Of a stretch of 64,000 bases of DNA, positions 26,640 through 35,880 are shown in pieces. The position numbers were made by a program, and so were the translations under genes. The notes below the pieces were generated by a model, which saw only the letters and a program-made list of their open reading frames with translations, did no database searches and had not been told where the DNA came from. Each line of letters begins with the position of its first letter. Position 1 is the first letter of the stretch. The DNA is from Maritimibacter sp. (GTDB lineage: Bacteria > Pseudomonadota > Alphaproteobacteria > Rhodobacterales > Rhodobacteraceae), in NCBI GenBank assembly GCA_017792445.1, contig CP051232.1, forward strand, positions 2,888,001-2,952,000, read 5' to 3'.

Positions 26640-27550
26640 CGCTGCATCTCTCCGTCCACGTACCACGTCGCGCCGATTTCCGGGTCTTCGCCCTCGGCGC
26701 GGCGGATCGCCTTCACGCCAAGTTCGCTGTCCGACACCTCGTGCGCCGAGCCGCCGCCGTCCTGCGGGATCTCGTTCATGAAATAGCCCGTCAGGCCCGA
26801 GCGGGCGCAGGTGAGCCCCGCGTGATCCTCGACCCGATAGGGCACGTCGTCGAAGACCAGCGGCTCGACCCGCGTATGGGGCGGCACCGCGAAGATGCGT
26901 TTCTCGCGCCCCGCCGACAGGATCGTCAGGTGGTCGGCCATGTGCAGCTTTGGCACGTCCCAGCGCGGGATGGGCGAGGGCGACATGACGTGCCGCCCAT
27001 TGACCATCGACGGATAGGACGCGCCCTGCATCACCCGGCCCGACCGGACGATCTGCTCGTACAGCGTCAGCCACAGCCGGCCATAGTCGGCATCGGCGTG
27101 CATCTGGCGCGCGGCGGACATGTTCGGTTCGACCGGGCGCAGGGGTTCGGGGTTCGGGACCTGCAGGATCAGGATCTGGTCGGCGCGCAGTTTCTCTTCC
27201 GGGATGCGGTGGCGCGACTGGATCAGCGAGGCGGCCAGCGTGTCGTTGGTGGCCCCGGCGCCCGACACGCGGGTCAGGAAGCGGCGGATCGACGCGGCGT
27301 TGACGCTGTCGTCGGCGCCCTGGTCGATCACCTTCACCACCGACTTCGGGTTGACCAGCGTCAGCGTGACCTGAAGCCCGCCGGTCCCCCAGCCGCGCGC
27401 GATGGGCACCTCGCGGCTGGCATAGGGCATCTGGCAGCCGGGCACGGCCACCGCCTTGATCATCTTGCGGCGCATCTCGCGCTTCGCCGAGGCGTCGAGG
27501 AAGCCATAAGAGAAGGCGCGCCACGGGCGGGTAAGGCTGGCGAGGGTCAT
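26636..27550 (-). CDS. phnJ: Divergent PhnJ lacking most radical-SAM cysteines
   Basis: Homologous over its whole length (304 residues) to PhnJ, the radical SAM subunit that cleaves the C-P bond. Conserved blocks include AVPGCQMPY, RGWGTGG, VIDQGADD, QSRHRIPE and AGREKRIFAVPP. The E. coli protein has Cys241, Cys244, Cys266 and Cys272 in CAIC ... CSDTDYC. Here the matching segments read CARS (C248 kept, Ser at the second Cys) and EVSDSELG (no Cys). Gly38 matches glycyl residue Gly32. Only two Cys remain in the protein, C39 and C248. The reading is continuous with normal codon use, so it is not a frameshift. phnI and phnK overlap it by ATGA. The usual chemistry looks impossible without replacement ligands. 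Confidence 0.9.
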   Translation of the reverse strand: MTLASLTRPWRAFSYGFLDASAKREMRRKMIKAVAVPGCQMPYASREVPIARGWGTGGLQVTLTLVNPKSVVKVIDQGADDSVNAASIRRFLTRVSGAGATNDTLAASLIQSRHRIPEEKLRADQILILQVPNPEPLRPVEPNMSAARQMHADADYGRLWLTLYEQIVRSGRVMQGASYPSMVNGRHVMSPSPIPRWDVPKLHMADHLTILSAGREKRIFAVPPHTRVEPLVFDDVPYRVEDHAGLTCARSGLTGYFMNEIPQDGGGSAHEVSDSELGVKAIRRAEGEDPEIGATWYVDGEMQR

Positions 27551-28617
27551 GCGGTTTCCTCGGTCTTCGCAGGCGTGGGGGCTTCCTTTTTCGCCTGCGC
27601 GCCGCGCAATGCGTCGAGCGAGGACTGGAAGGTCACGTAATGCGGCAGCTTGAAGTGGATGCAGAAGCCCGAGCTTTCGACCGGCTCGGTGTGGTACAGG
27701 AAGAACTCCTCGTTCACCGGGGAATTCTTCGGCGCGCCGGGGCTGTTGAGATCCAGCGTGGCGGCAGAGATCACCTTGACCTCGTTCCAGCCCAGCGTCG
27801 CCGCGAAGCCAAGCCGCAGCCTGTCCTTGCCCTTGGTGGTCACCACCTCGGCCTGACTGGTCTTCACCCGGCCCGCCGAGAAGGTGACGCCCCTTGGATG
27901 CCGCACGCGGACCTCGACCTCGGACAGGCGCAGTTCGTTCACCGTGGGGTGGGCGGTGCCATAGCCCCGCATTGCCGAGTATCCCAGCGCCAGCGTGCCG
28001 CCGGTGTCGGCGCGGGCAAGGCTTTGCAGCGTGTGCGCGCGTTTCGCCGGGAATAGCAGCGGTTCGCGGGTCAGGTCGGGGATCGCGTCGCGGTCCACCG
28101 GATCGGCCATCGGCGGCTCGACCAGCCCCTGCGCCACCTGCCACGCGGCCAGCGAGGGGTGCCGCGCGGGCGCGGGCGTGGCGGCGGGGGTGACGGCGGC
28201 AGGCTTGTAGGCCTCGCCCTCCAGAACCTGCGTCGCCAGCAGGCGATGCGCATAGTCCAGCGTCGGCCCGAGGATCTGGCCGCCGGGGATGTCCTTGAAC
28301 GCGGCCGAGATGCGGCGGTGGGTGAAGCCCTCGTCCGCCGCCACCGGCTCGGCCACCTGAAGGCGCGGCTGCGTGGTGCGCCATGCGCGCAGCAGCAGCA
28401 ACGCCTCGTACAGGTCGCCACCGGATTGCGCCAGCGCCAGCGCGGCAAGGTCGGGGGCGTAAAGCGACGCCTCGCCCATCACCCGGTCGACAAGGGCGGG
28501 CAAGGCGGCCCCGATCTCTTTCACGCGGGACGGGGTGATGCGGCCCGTCTGGGCGCGGTACATCCGTTCCGCCTGCTCGATGGCGCGTTCGCCGCCTCGG
28601 GTGGCTACATAGGCCAT
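27547..28617 (-). CDS. phnI: C-P lyase subunit PhnI
   Basis: A 356-residue subunit; with PhnG, PhnH and PhnL it makes alpha-D-ribose 1-methylphosphonate 5-triphosphate from ATP and the phosphonate, and alone it is a nucleosidase. Conserved blocks seen are ISAAFKDIPGGQILGPTLDY, ALGYSAMRGYGTAHP and FCIHFKLPHYVTFQ. The last keeps H321 and H326, which correspond to the zinc-binding His pair of E. coli PhnI. A Pro/Ala/Thr-rich insert lies near residues 138-152. It starts three bases after phnH and overlaps phnJ by ATGA. Confidence 0.94.
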   Translation of the reverse strand: MAYVATRGGERAIEQAERMYRAQTGRITPSRVKEIGAALPALVDRVMGEASLYAPDLAALALAQSGGDLYEALLLLRAWRTTQPRLQVAEPVAADEGFTHRRISAAFKDIPGGQILGPTLDYAHRLLATQVLEGEAYKPAAVTPAATPAPARHPSLAAWQVAQGLVEPPMADPVDRDAIPDLTREPLLFPAKRAHTLQSLARADTGGTLALGYSAMRGYGTAHPTVNELRLSEVEVRVRHPRGVTFSAGRVKTSQAEVVTTKGKDRLRLGFAATLGWNEVKVISAATLDLNSPGAPKNSPVNEEFFLYHTEPVESSGFCIHFKLPHYVTFQSSLDALRGAQAKKEAPTPAKTEETA

Positions 28618-28620
28618 GGC

Positions 28621-29181
28621 TCAGACCTCCGTCACGGTGGTGGACCGGGGCAGCGCCACCAGCGCGGCGCCGTCGTGGAACAACATCTCGATGCCTTGCG
28701 GGTAACGGTTCAGCCGGGCGCGGACGCGCCAGATATCGGCATGCAGCCCGCCAAGGCACAGCCGCGCGGCGCCCGCGATGCCGGGACCGGCCAGGTCCAG
28801 CGCCGGGCCCTGGCTGATACGGGCGGGGGCGACGACGGTCGCGCCCTGATCGGGGTACAGCCGGCTGCCGGTCCGGACCCGCAACAGGCGGTCCATCGCC
28901 TCGGCGCTGGCGAGCGACAGGAACAGATGGTCCGCCAGTTCGGGCGCGACCATGGCCGCGCCGGTCATCGCCAGCACCTCGGCCAGATGCCGGTCATCGG
29001 TCCAGACGCGGCACTCTCGGTCCACCAAGGCCTGCGCGACCGGGCAGGCGCCCGCGCCCGGCAGGCCGTGTACGGTGCCGGGGCGGGACAGGGCCTGCAA
29101 CACCGCATGAAAGGTCGCATTGTCGCGCGCCTCGGCGGCGTCGGGTTCGGGAAGCTGCGGATCGGCGGTCAGGGTCGGCAT
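28621..29181 (-). CDS. phnH: C-P lyase subunit PhnH
   Basis: A 186-residue core subunit of the C-P lyase complex, PLP-transferase-like in fold but without PLP function. Recognisable family stretches are FHAVLQALSRPGTVHGLP near residues 24-41 and YPQGIEMLFHDGAALVALPRST at the C terminus. It follows phnG with its ATG directly adjoining the TGA stop, and phnI begins three bases later. Confidence 0.92.
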   Translation of the reverse strand: MPTLTADPQLPEPDAAEARDNATFHAVLQALSRPGTVHGLPGAGACPVAQALVDRECRVWTDDRHLAEVLAMTGAAMVAPELADHLFLSLASAEAMDRLLRVRTGSRLYPDQGATVVAPARISQGPALDLAGPGIAGAARLCLGGLHADIWRVRARLNRYPQGIEMLFHDGAALVALPRSTTVTEV

Positions 29182-29619
29182 TCAGAACGTCTCCATATCG
29201 ACACGGGTCGCTTCGATCCGGCGCAGGGTCTCGTGATCCTCGGCCTGTTGCGCCGCGCGCTGGGCGTCGGCGAAGGCGCGGATGCGGGCGGCTTCGACAC
29301 CGGCCTGCAACCCCGCGTCCAGCACCGCCATCGCCATCGCGCGTTCCAGATCGCGGCCGGTCACCATGCCGTAGCCCTCGACGCCGTGCTCGGGCAGGCG
29401 CACATGCGCCTCGGCCACCAGCACCTCGCCCAGATGGAACTCGGTGCCCTGCACCGGGTCGCGCATCGGCAACATCACCAGACCGGTGCGGCTGCGGATC
29501 ACCTCGACCTCGCCCAGCTGCGGCAGCACCGCCTCGGCCTCGGCGCGGATCGCCTCTGCCCCGGCGCGGGCGAGCACCGACAGCAGCGCGTCGTCGGGGT
29601 CTGTCGTGCGGTCAAACAT
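29182..29619 (-). CDS. phnG: C-P lyase subunit PhnG
   Basis: A 145-residue core subunit of the C-P lyase complex. The family pattern is present: LSVLARAG at the N terminus, a central VIRSRTGLVMLPMRD, GEVLVAEAHVRL, GYGMVTGRDLERAMAMAVLDA, and the ending IEATRVDMETF. The ATG at 29619 lies inside the last codons of phnF (8-base overlap). A longer reading to 29694 would overlap phnF far more and lacks family support. Confidence 0.92.
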   Translation of the reverse strand: MFDRTTDPDDALLSVLARAGAEAIRAEAEAVLPQLGEVEVIRSRTGLVMLPMRDPVQGTEFHLGEVLVAEAHVRLPEHGVEGYGMVTGRDLERAMAMAVLDAGLQAGVEAARIRAFADAQRAAQQAEDHETLRRIEATRVDMETF

Positions 29620-30355
29620 GGCGCGTTCTCCCTGTGGGTTCTGCATGATCGAGCGAGAACCGCACCCGCCCGGCGGACCAGATCGATTCCGCATGGCCGA
29701 TGGGGAAACCCTCGGGGTCGGCGTCGATCTTCGAGATCACGACCACCGGCTGATCGGCGGGCTGTTCCAGCATCCGCGCCTCCCATTTCTGCGGCAGGCG
29801 CGAATGCAGCGCGGTTTCCTTCCGGGCGTAGTCCGTGACCCCGTGCGCGGCATAAATGTCGGTCACCGACTCGCGGCTCAGGCGGCGGCGGGCAAGGTCG
29901 GGGAAGCGGTCATAGGGATGAAAGCTGCAGGTCAGCAGGATCGGCCGCCCGTCGGCGCGGCCCCGGGTGATCACCCGCGTCACGTCCGCGCCCTCGGCCA
30001 GCCCAAGCACGCCCGCGATCTCGCAATCGGCAGGCACCACCTCGGCCGAGATCGTGTCGCCGCCCGGCTCGACCCCCTGCCGCAGCAGGTTCTCGCGGAA
30101 GCGGGTGCGGCTGCCGATGCGATAGGTGATCCGCGCGGGTTCACGTACGAAGGTGCCGCGGCCCTGCTCGACGCTCAGCACGCCCTCGGCGGCCAGCGCC
30201 GCCACCGCGCGGCGCAACGAGTGGCGCCCGACACCGATCTCGCGCTGCATGTCCGATTCCGGCGGCAGCTGGTCGCCCTCCGCCAGTTCGTTGCTGGCGA
30301 TCGCCGAACGGATCCATTCCCGCGCACGTTCCCAGTTGCTCGTGTCCACCGTCAT
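29612..30355 (-). CDS. phnF: GntR/HutC-family regulator PhnF
   Basis: A regulator of 247 residues with an N-terminal GntR winged helix (about 5-70, LPPESDMQREIGVGRHSLRRAVAAL) and a C-terminal UTRA effector domain. It heads the C-P lyase operon and probably represses it, as PhnF does elsewhere. Two starts are possible: ATG at 30373 or 30355. I prefer 30355 because the upstream one lies inside the CATCCGAATGA element, which would then be an operator in the leader. The stop codon lies inside phnG. Confidence 0.88.
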   Translation of the reverse strand: MTVDTSNWERAREWIRSAIASNELAEGDQLPPESDMQREIGVGRHSLRRAVAALAAEGVLSVEQGRGTFVREPARITYRIGSRTRFRENLLRQGVEPGGDTISAEVVPADCEIAGVLGLAEGADVTRVITRGRADGRPILLTCSFHPYDRFPDLARRRLSRESVTDIYAAHGVTDYARKETALHSRLPQKWEARMLEQPADQPVVVISKIDADPEGFPIGHAESIWSAGRVRFSLDHAEPTGRTRHV

Positions 30356-30370
30356 CGCCCCAGCTCGAAA

Positions 30371-30381
30371 CATCCGAATGA
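30371..30381 (-). promoter_or_regulatory. Candidate PhnF operator upstream of phnF
   Basis: CATCCGAATGA, 15 bases upstream of the preferred phnF start and identical to the site at 21499-21509. CATCCGAATG is a near-palindrome, as expected for a dimeric GntR-family regulator. Binding is inferred. Confidence 0.45.
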
Positions 30382-30412
30382 CTCCGCTCTAGGCGGCCAA
30401 CCTTGCGGAGGA

Positions 30413-30430
30413 ATGACAGGCGCATGACAG
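30413..30430 (-). promoter_or_regulatory. Perfect Pho box (PhoB site) for the phn operon
   Basis: On the minus strand it reads CTGTCAT, GCGC, CTGTCAT: two exact heptamers with the required four-base spacing. It lies 57 bases upstream of the preferred phnF start. This predicts activation of phnF-G-H-I-J-K-L-M and the TIM-barrel gene by PhoB when phosphate is scarce. Confidence 0.85.
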
Positions 30431-30489
30431 GCAGACGACAATGCAAGGACCGGCACGGCTCGCGATGCACCGCCTCTCGGCCAAGCCCT

Positions 30490-30547
30490 GCTTCTTCTCT
30501 TGCCCAATACCTCGGGGGAGTCGCGCAGCGACGGGGGCAGAGCCCCC
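30490..30547 (+). repeat. Dispersed intergenic hairpin repeat, copy D
   Basis: GCTTCTTCTCTTGCCCAATA, CCTCGGGGG, AGTCGCGCAGCGAC, GGGGGCAGAGCCCCC. Its second half is identical to copy B. It lies between divergent genes. Confidence 0.85.
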
Positions 30548-30715
30548 TTGCACGTCGCACCGACACGGCGGAACGCCTGAAAGCATGGCGCAGCCCGTAT
30601 TTTCGGAAGGGATGTCAGGGCCTTGCGTCAAGCTCGACGGGTTGCATCGGCTTGCCCCTCGTCAGAACAGGATCGGCGTCCTAGATTACGCGAGGCCCCG
30701 ATACAGGACATCTTC

Positions 30716-31666
30716 ATGCAGGTCTTTCACTGCCCCGAATGCAACGCGCAGGTCTGGTTCGACAACCTTGCCTGCCCGAACGGGCACCCGCTTCATTTCG
30801 ACCCCGACACGCAGGCGATGGTGCCCGCGACCGATTGCAACTGGCGCGCTCAGATCGGTTGCAACTGGGCCGCCGATCCTGCGGGTGACGGCTATTGCCG
30901 GTCGTGCTCGATGACCCGCACGGTGCCGGACCTCGGGCTGGACGACAACATACGCGACCTTGCCGCGACCGAGGCGGCGAAGCGCTGGGTTCTGGCTGGG
31001 CTGCACCGCTGGGGCTGGTTCGGCTTTGCCGACACGGGCGCGCGGCCGGTGTTCGACCTTGTGGCCGAGAAGACCTCGGACGGCCCGGCGCAGATCACCA
31101 TGGGCCATGCCGACGGGGTGGTGACGATCAACGTGGCCGAAGCCAGCCGCGCGGTGCGCGAGGCCCGCCGCGAAGACCTGGCCGAGCCCTACCGCACCAT
31201 GATCGGCCACATGCGGCACGAACTGGCGCATTTCCTGTTCGTGCGGCTTGCCGAGGATCCGCAGTTTCTTCAGGACTTCCGGGCGCTGTTCGGAGACGAG
31301 ACGCAGGATTACGGCGCCGCGCTTCAGGCGCATTACGAGAATCCGGGGCAGGCGGGGCCGGACTTCATCACCAGCTACGCCACCGCGCATCCGCACGAGG
31401 ACTGGGCCGAGACGGTGGCGCATCTGCTGCACCTCACGGACCTTGCCGACAGCGGTTGCGCCGTCGGGCTGCTGGACGGGCAGGACCCCTATGCCGAGCC
31501 ATCGACCAAGGAACTGATCCACCGCGCGGCGGATTTCGCCATGCGGGTCAACCACGTGAACCGGGCGCTGGACCTGCCGGACCTGTACCCGTTCGTTCTG
31601 GGCGAAGGCGTCCGCGAGAAGCTGACCCTCGCGCACAAGTCCCTGCGTCGGGTCGGCCCGGTCTAG
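30716..31666 (+). CDS. Zinc-ribbon putative metallopeptidase
   Basis: A 316-residue protein with an N-terminal zinc ribbon (CPEC and CPNG, then further Cys in TDCNW, IGCNW and CRSC around residues 42-66) and a gluzincin-like domain. The zinc motif HELAH is in MRHELAHFLF near residue 166, with a downstream HEDWAETVAHLLH that may carry the third ligand. It resembles the uncharacterised putative zinc-binding metallopeptidase family (DUF2248-like). The ATG at 30716 puts the first Cys pair at the very N terminus. It is convergent with a small lipoprotein gene and overlaps its stop codon. Confidence 0.8.
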   Translation: MQVFHCPECNAQVWFDNLACPNGHPLHFDPDTQAMVPATDCNWRAQIGCNWAADPAGDGYCRSCSMTRTVPDLGLDDNIRDLAATEAAKRWVLAGLHRWGWFGFADTGARPVFDLVAEKTSDGPAQITMGHADGVVTINVAEASRAVREARREDLAEPYRTMIGHMRHELAHFLFVRLAEDPQFLQDFRALFGDETQDYGAALQAHYENPGQAGPDFITSYATAHPHEDWAETVAHLLHLTDLADSGCAVGLLDGQDPYAEPSTKELIHRAADFAMRVNHVNRALDLPDLYPFVLGEGVREKLTLAHKSLRRVGPV

Positions 31667-31974
31667 CGGCGCGGGATCGAGAACAGGATCCAGCCGCCCA
31701 GCCGCGCCACTTCGCGCCCGCCCGTCGTATAGGCGAACAGGCCGGGGTCGGTGCCCGGCGGGCAGGCCACCAGATCCGCCGCATCGTCGAGATAGTCCGC
31801 GGTAAAGGCGCTTTCGCCGGATCGCAGGCAGGGATCGCCCGCATTCGGATAGCCGTCTCCGAACAAAGCTAGCTCTGGCGGGCGCGGCGGGCCTGCCGGC
31901 TCTTCCGTCTCAAGGCAGCCCGTCAGTGTCAGGCTTGCCGCCGACACCAGTGCGATGGTGGAATATCTGGCCAT
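31663..31974 (-). CDS. Small lipoprotein of unknown function
   Basis: A 103-residue protein with a lipoprotein signal (SAASLTLTGCLE, lipidated Cys at residue 20), a Pro-rich linker, and a short domain with two Cys (DPCLRSG and LVACPPG) that may be disulfide-bonded. I recognise no family. Its stop codon overlaps that of the convergent metallopeptidase gene. Confidence 0.65.
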   Translation of the reverse strand: MARYSTIALVSAASLTLTGCLETEEPAGPPRPPELALFGDGYPNAGDPCLRSGESAFTADYLDDAADLVACPPGTDPGLFAYTTGGREVARLGGWILFSIPRR

Positions 31975-32062
31975 TCTCTTAACCCCCGGTTGTCTCCACC
32001 CGCACAGGCTTGCGCGGAACGTGGGTCGAGGGAAGCAGAAATTGACCCGAGGTAAGTTTTGC

Positions 32063-32107
32063 GCGGGAAATCCCGCTGCGTTCCCCGGCGCAGGGCGCGC
32101 CGGGGAA
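32063..32107 (-). terminator. Tandem hairpins downstream of icd
   Basis: Two perfect hairpins follow the icd stop codon: an 11-bp stem TTCCCCGGCGC/GCGCCGGGGAA (32081-32107, loop of five) and then GCGGGA-AA-TCCCGC (32063-32076), followed on the minus strand by GCAAAAC. There is no long T run, so termination strength is uncertain. Confidence 0.65.
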
Positions 32108-32117
32108 GCGGGGCGTA

Positions 32118-34322
<2,205 letters not shown>

Positions 34323-34466
34323 TGTCGAAAGAGCCCTTCCTGTCAGATTGAAAGCAGAGGCCTGCGTGCGCCGCGCCCATCATGGGCGGGGCCGCGGCCC
34401 GGTGATCCCCGAGATAATCGTTGGCTTTCGCCTAGACGATGACGGGCCTCTGATCAACCGGGCAAA

Positions 34467-34489
34467 GGCGCGCGGGGGTCCCGCGCGCC
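34467..34489 (-). terminator. Hairpin downstream of Gfo/Idh/MocA gene
   Basis: A perfect 10-bp stem, GGCGCGCGGG/CCCGCGCGCC, with a three-base loop, 14 bases after the stop codon, followed on the minus strand by TTTGCCC. Confidence 0.7.
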
Positions 34490-34503
34490 GGGATTTGCCG
34501 GGC

Positions 34504-35550
34504 TCAGCCCAGATCGGCGAGCGCCACCGCGCTGCCCGAGGCCGCCGAGCGCTTGATCGCCTCGACCACCCGCATGGTGCCCAGACCGTCCTCGGCGCTG
34601 TTGATCGGGTCGATCTCGCCCCGTGCGACCGCGCCGAAATGTTCCAACTGGCCGATATAGGCGTCGCCTGTTTCGTGCGGCAGGGTGGTGCGGGCCATCT
34701 CGGTGGTCCAGTCCGGGATGCCGGGGTGCCGCCAAAGCGACAGGTCCGGCAGCGACAGGGCGGCCTTGGTGCCGGAATAGGCGTGGCAGATCGTGTCATG
34801 CGCCGGGAAGCGGGCGAGGTTCTCGCCCGCGGTCACGTCCCACGCCCAAGGACCCGCGCCTGCGTCGGTCTGGGTGATCGTGGCGATCCCGCCCCGCTCG
34901 AACGTCAGGATGGCGGCGGCGGTGTCCTCGACCGGGCGCCCGCCGCGCAGGTCCGAGGTCACCGCCGAGACGCTGGAGACCTCGCCGAAGAAGTGCCGCA
35001 ACAGGTCGATCTCGTGCGTCGCGTTGATCAGCAGCGGACCGCCGTGGCCGGGCTTTACGCGCCACGCGACGAAATAGGGGTCGGGCTTGGTCAGGGTGCT
35101 GATCACGGTGGCGGTCACCAGATCGCCGATCTCGCCCTGATCGATGGCGGCCTTGGCGGTCTGGATGATCGGGTTGTGGCGGCGGTGGTGACCGACCAGC
35201 ACCGGCACGCCGGTGTCCTTGACGGCCTGCGCCAGTTCCGCGCCCTCGGCCAGCGTCCCCGCGACGGGCTTCTCCATCAGCACGGGCAGGCCGGCGTTCA
35301 GGAACAGCAGGCCCAGCGGCAGGTGGCTGTCGTTCGGTGTCGCCACCACGACCGCATCGGCGGCCCCGGCCTCAAGCGCGGCCTCGGCGTTTTCGTAGAA
35401 CGGAACGCCCTTCGTCGCAGCCAAAGCCTTCGCCTCGGGGGCGGTGTCCACGATGGCCGACAGGGCCACGCCCTGCGCTTTGCCCAGCGTTTCGATGTGG
35501 GTGCGTCCGATCACGCCGGCGCCCACGACCATGATCCTGAGATCGGTCAT
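34504..35550 (-). CDS. Gfo/Idh/MocA-family oxidoreductase
   Basis: An NAD(P)-dependent oxidoreductase of 348 residues acting on a sugar, inositol or similar polyol. The Rossmann motif is VVGAGVIGRTH at the N terminus. EKPVAGT carries the family Lys. The catalytic His candidate is in NATHEIDLLRHFFG. The ATG at 35550 has AGGAG ten bases upstream; the longer reading to 35715 would run through the intergenic region. No neighbours suggest the substrate. Confidence 0.87.
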   Translation of the reverse strand: MTDLRIMVVGAGVIGRTHIETLGKAQGVALSAIVDTAPEAKALAATKGVPFYENAEAALEAGAADAVVVATPNDSHLPLGLLFLNAGLPVLMEKPVAGTLAEGAELAQAVKDTGVPVLVGHHRRHNPIIQTAKAAIDQGEIGDLVTATVISTLTKPDPYFVAWRVKPGHGGPLLINATHEIDLLRHFFGEVSSVSAVTSDLRGGRPVEDTAAAILTFERGGIATITQTDAGAGPWAWDVTAGENLARFPAHDTICHAYSGTKAALSLPDLSLWRHPGIPDWTTEMARTTLPHETGDAYIGQLEHFGAVARGEIDPINSAEDGLGTMRVVEAIKRSAASGSAVALADLG

Positions 35551-35681
35551 TTTCGGGAAGTCTCCTGTCTGAATTCCCGCGCAGCCTAACGAACGGGCGG
35601 CGAAAGGAAAGCGGTCGACGAAAACCGCCGTGATTACCCGCAAAATCGTGCGTTGAGACGCCTTGTATGCATTTCCCGTAT

Positions 35682-35766
35682 TGATGTTTTCGCAGTTGCG
35701 GTTACCTTTACACAAAAGGTGCGAAAGGCGCGGTACCCGTATCGACGGGGCCGCGCCGATCTTTTT
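35682..35766 (+). ncRNA. Candidate small RNA ending in an intrinsic terminator
   Basis: On the plus strand a structured segment precedes a terminator: TTTCGC (35688-35693) can pair with GCGAAA (35721-35726), enclosing ACCTTT-ACACA-AAAGGT (35704-35720). The terminator is GGCGCGG/CCGCGCC with an inner CCCGT/ACGGG stem, then GATCTTTTTC. A TTGAGA hexamer at 35653 could be a -35 box, but the -10 is poor. No plus-strand gene upstream needs this terminator. It could equally serve the minus-strand kinase operon. Confidence 0.35.
35727..35766. terminator. Strong hairpin with T5 tail on plus strand
   Basis: A two-part stem of 7 and 5 bp with an ATCG loop, followed by CTTTTTC on the plus strand. Read on the minus strand it follows the TIM-MGS gene by about 115 bases and is followed by TTTCGCACCTTTT, so it may act in both directions. 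Confidence 0.75.
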
Positions 35767-35880
35767 CTGGGACCGCGTTGTCCGGTCTGCCGCGCTTATC
35801 CTGATCTTCGTTCGGTTTCAGGCAGACGCCCCAGGGGTCGACACCTGTCTGACGTAGGGTGATTTTCGGCGGTTTGGGCC

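Larger units (their letters stand above)
30356..30715. promoter_or_regulatory. Divergent control region phnF / metallopeptidase gene
   Basis: This 360-base gap holds, from left to right, the candidate PhnF operator (30371-30381), a perfect Pho box (30413-30430), and copy D of the dispersed repeat (30490-30547). About 170 further bases lead to the metallopeptidase start, with AGGA as its ribosome-binding site. No coding frame is convincing. Confidence 0.75.
35551..35880. other. Gap upstream of Gfo/Idh/MocA gene with strong hairpin and possible sRNA
   Basis: A 330-base region between two minus-strand genes. It contains AT-rich stretches, nested inverted repeats and a strong terminator-like hairpin (35727-35766). 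It must hold the promoter of the oxidoreductase gene on the minus strand and the transcript end of the kinase/TIM-MGS pair. No protein-coding frame is convincing. Confidence 0.6.

Noticed and set aside
26636-27550. Frameshift or sequencing error as the reason for the missing PhnJ cysteines
   Set aside because: The frame stays open with GC-rich third positions to a stop codon that overlaps phnK by ATGA, and the neighbouring residues (GYFMNEIP, SDSEL) still align with the canonical protein on both sides, so the losses are substitutions.
26636-28759. A 707-residue reading combining phnJ with upstream sequence
   Set aside because: The extra N-terminal part is the out-of-frame shadow of phnI; the PhnJ family start is at 27550 with ATGA overlap.
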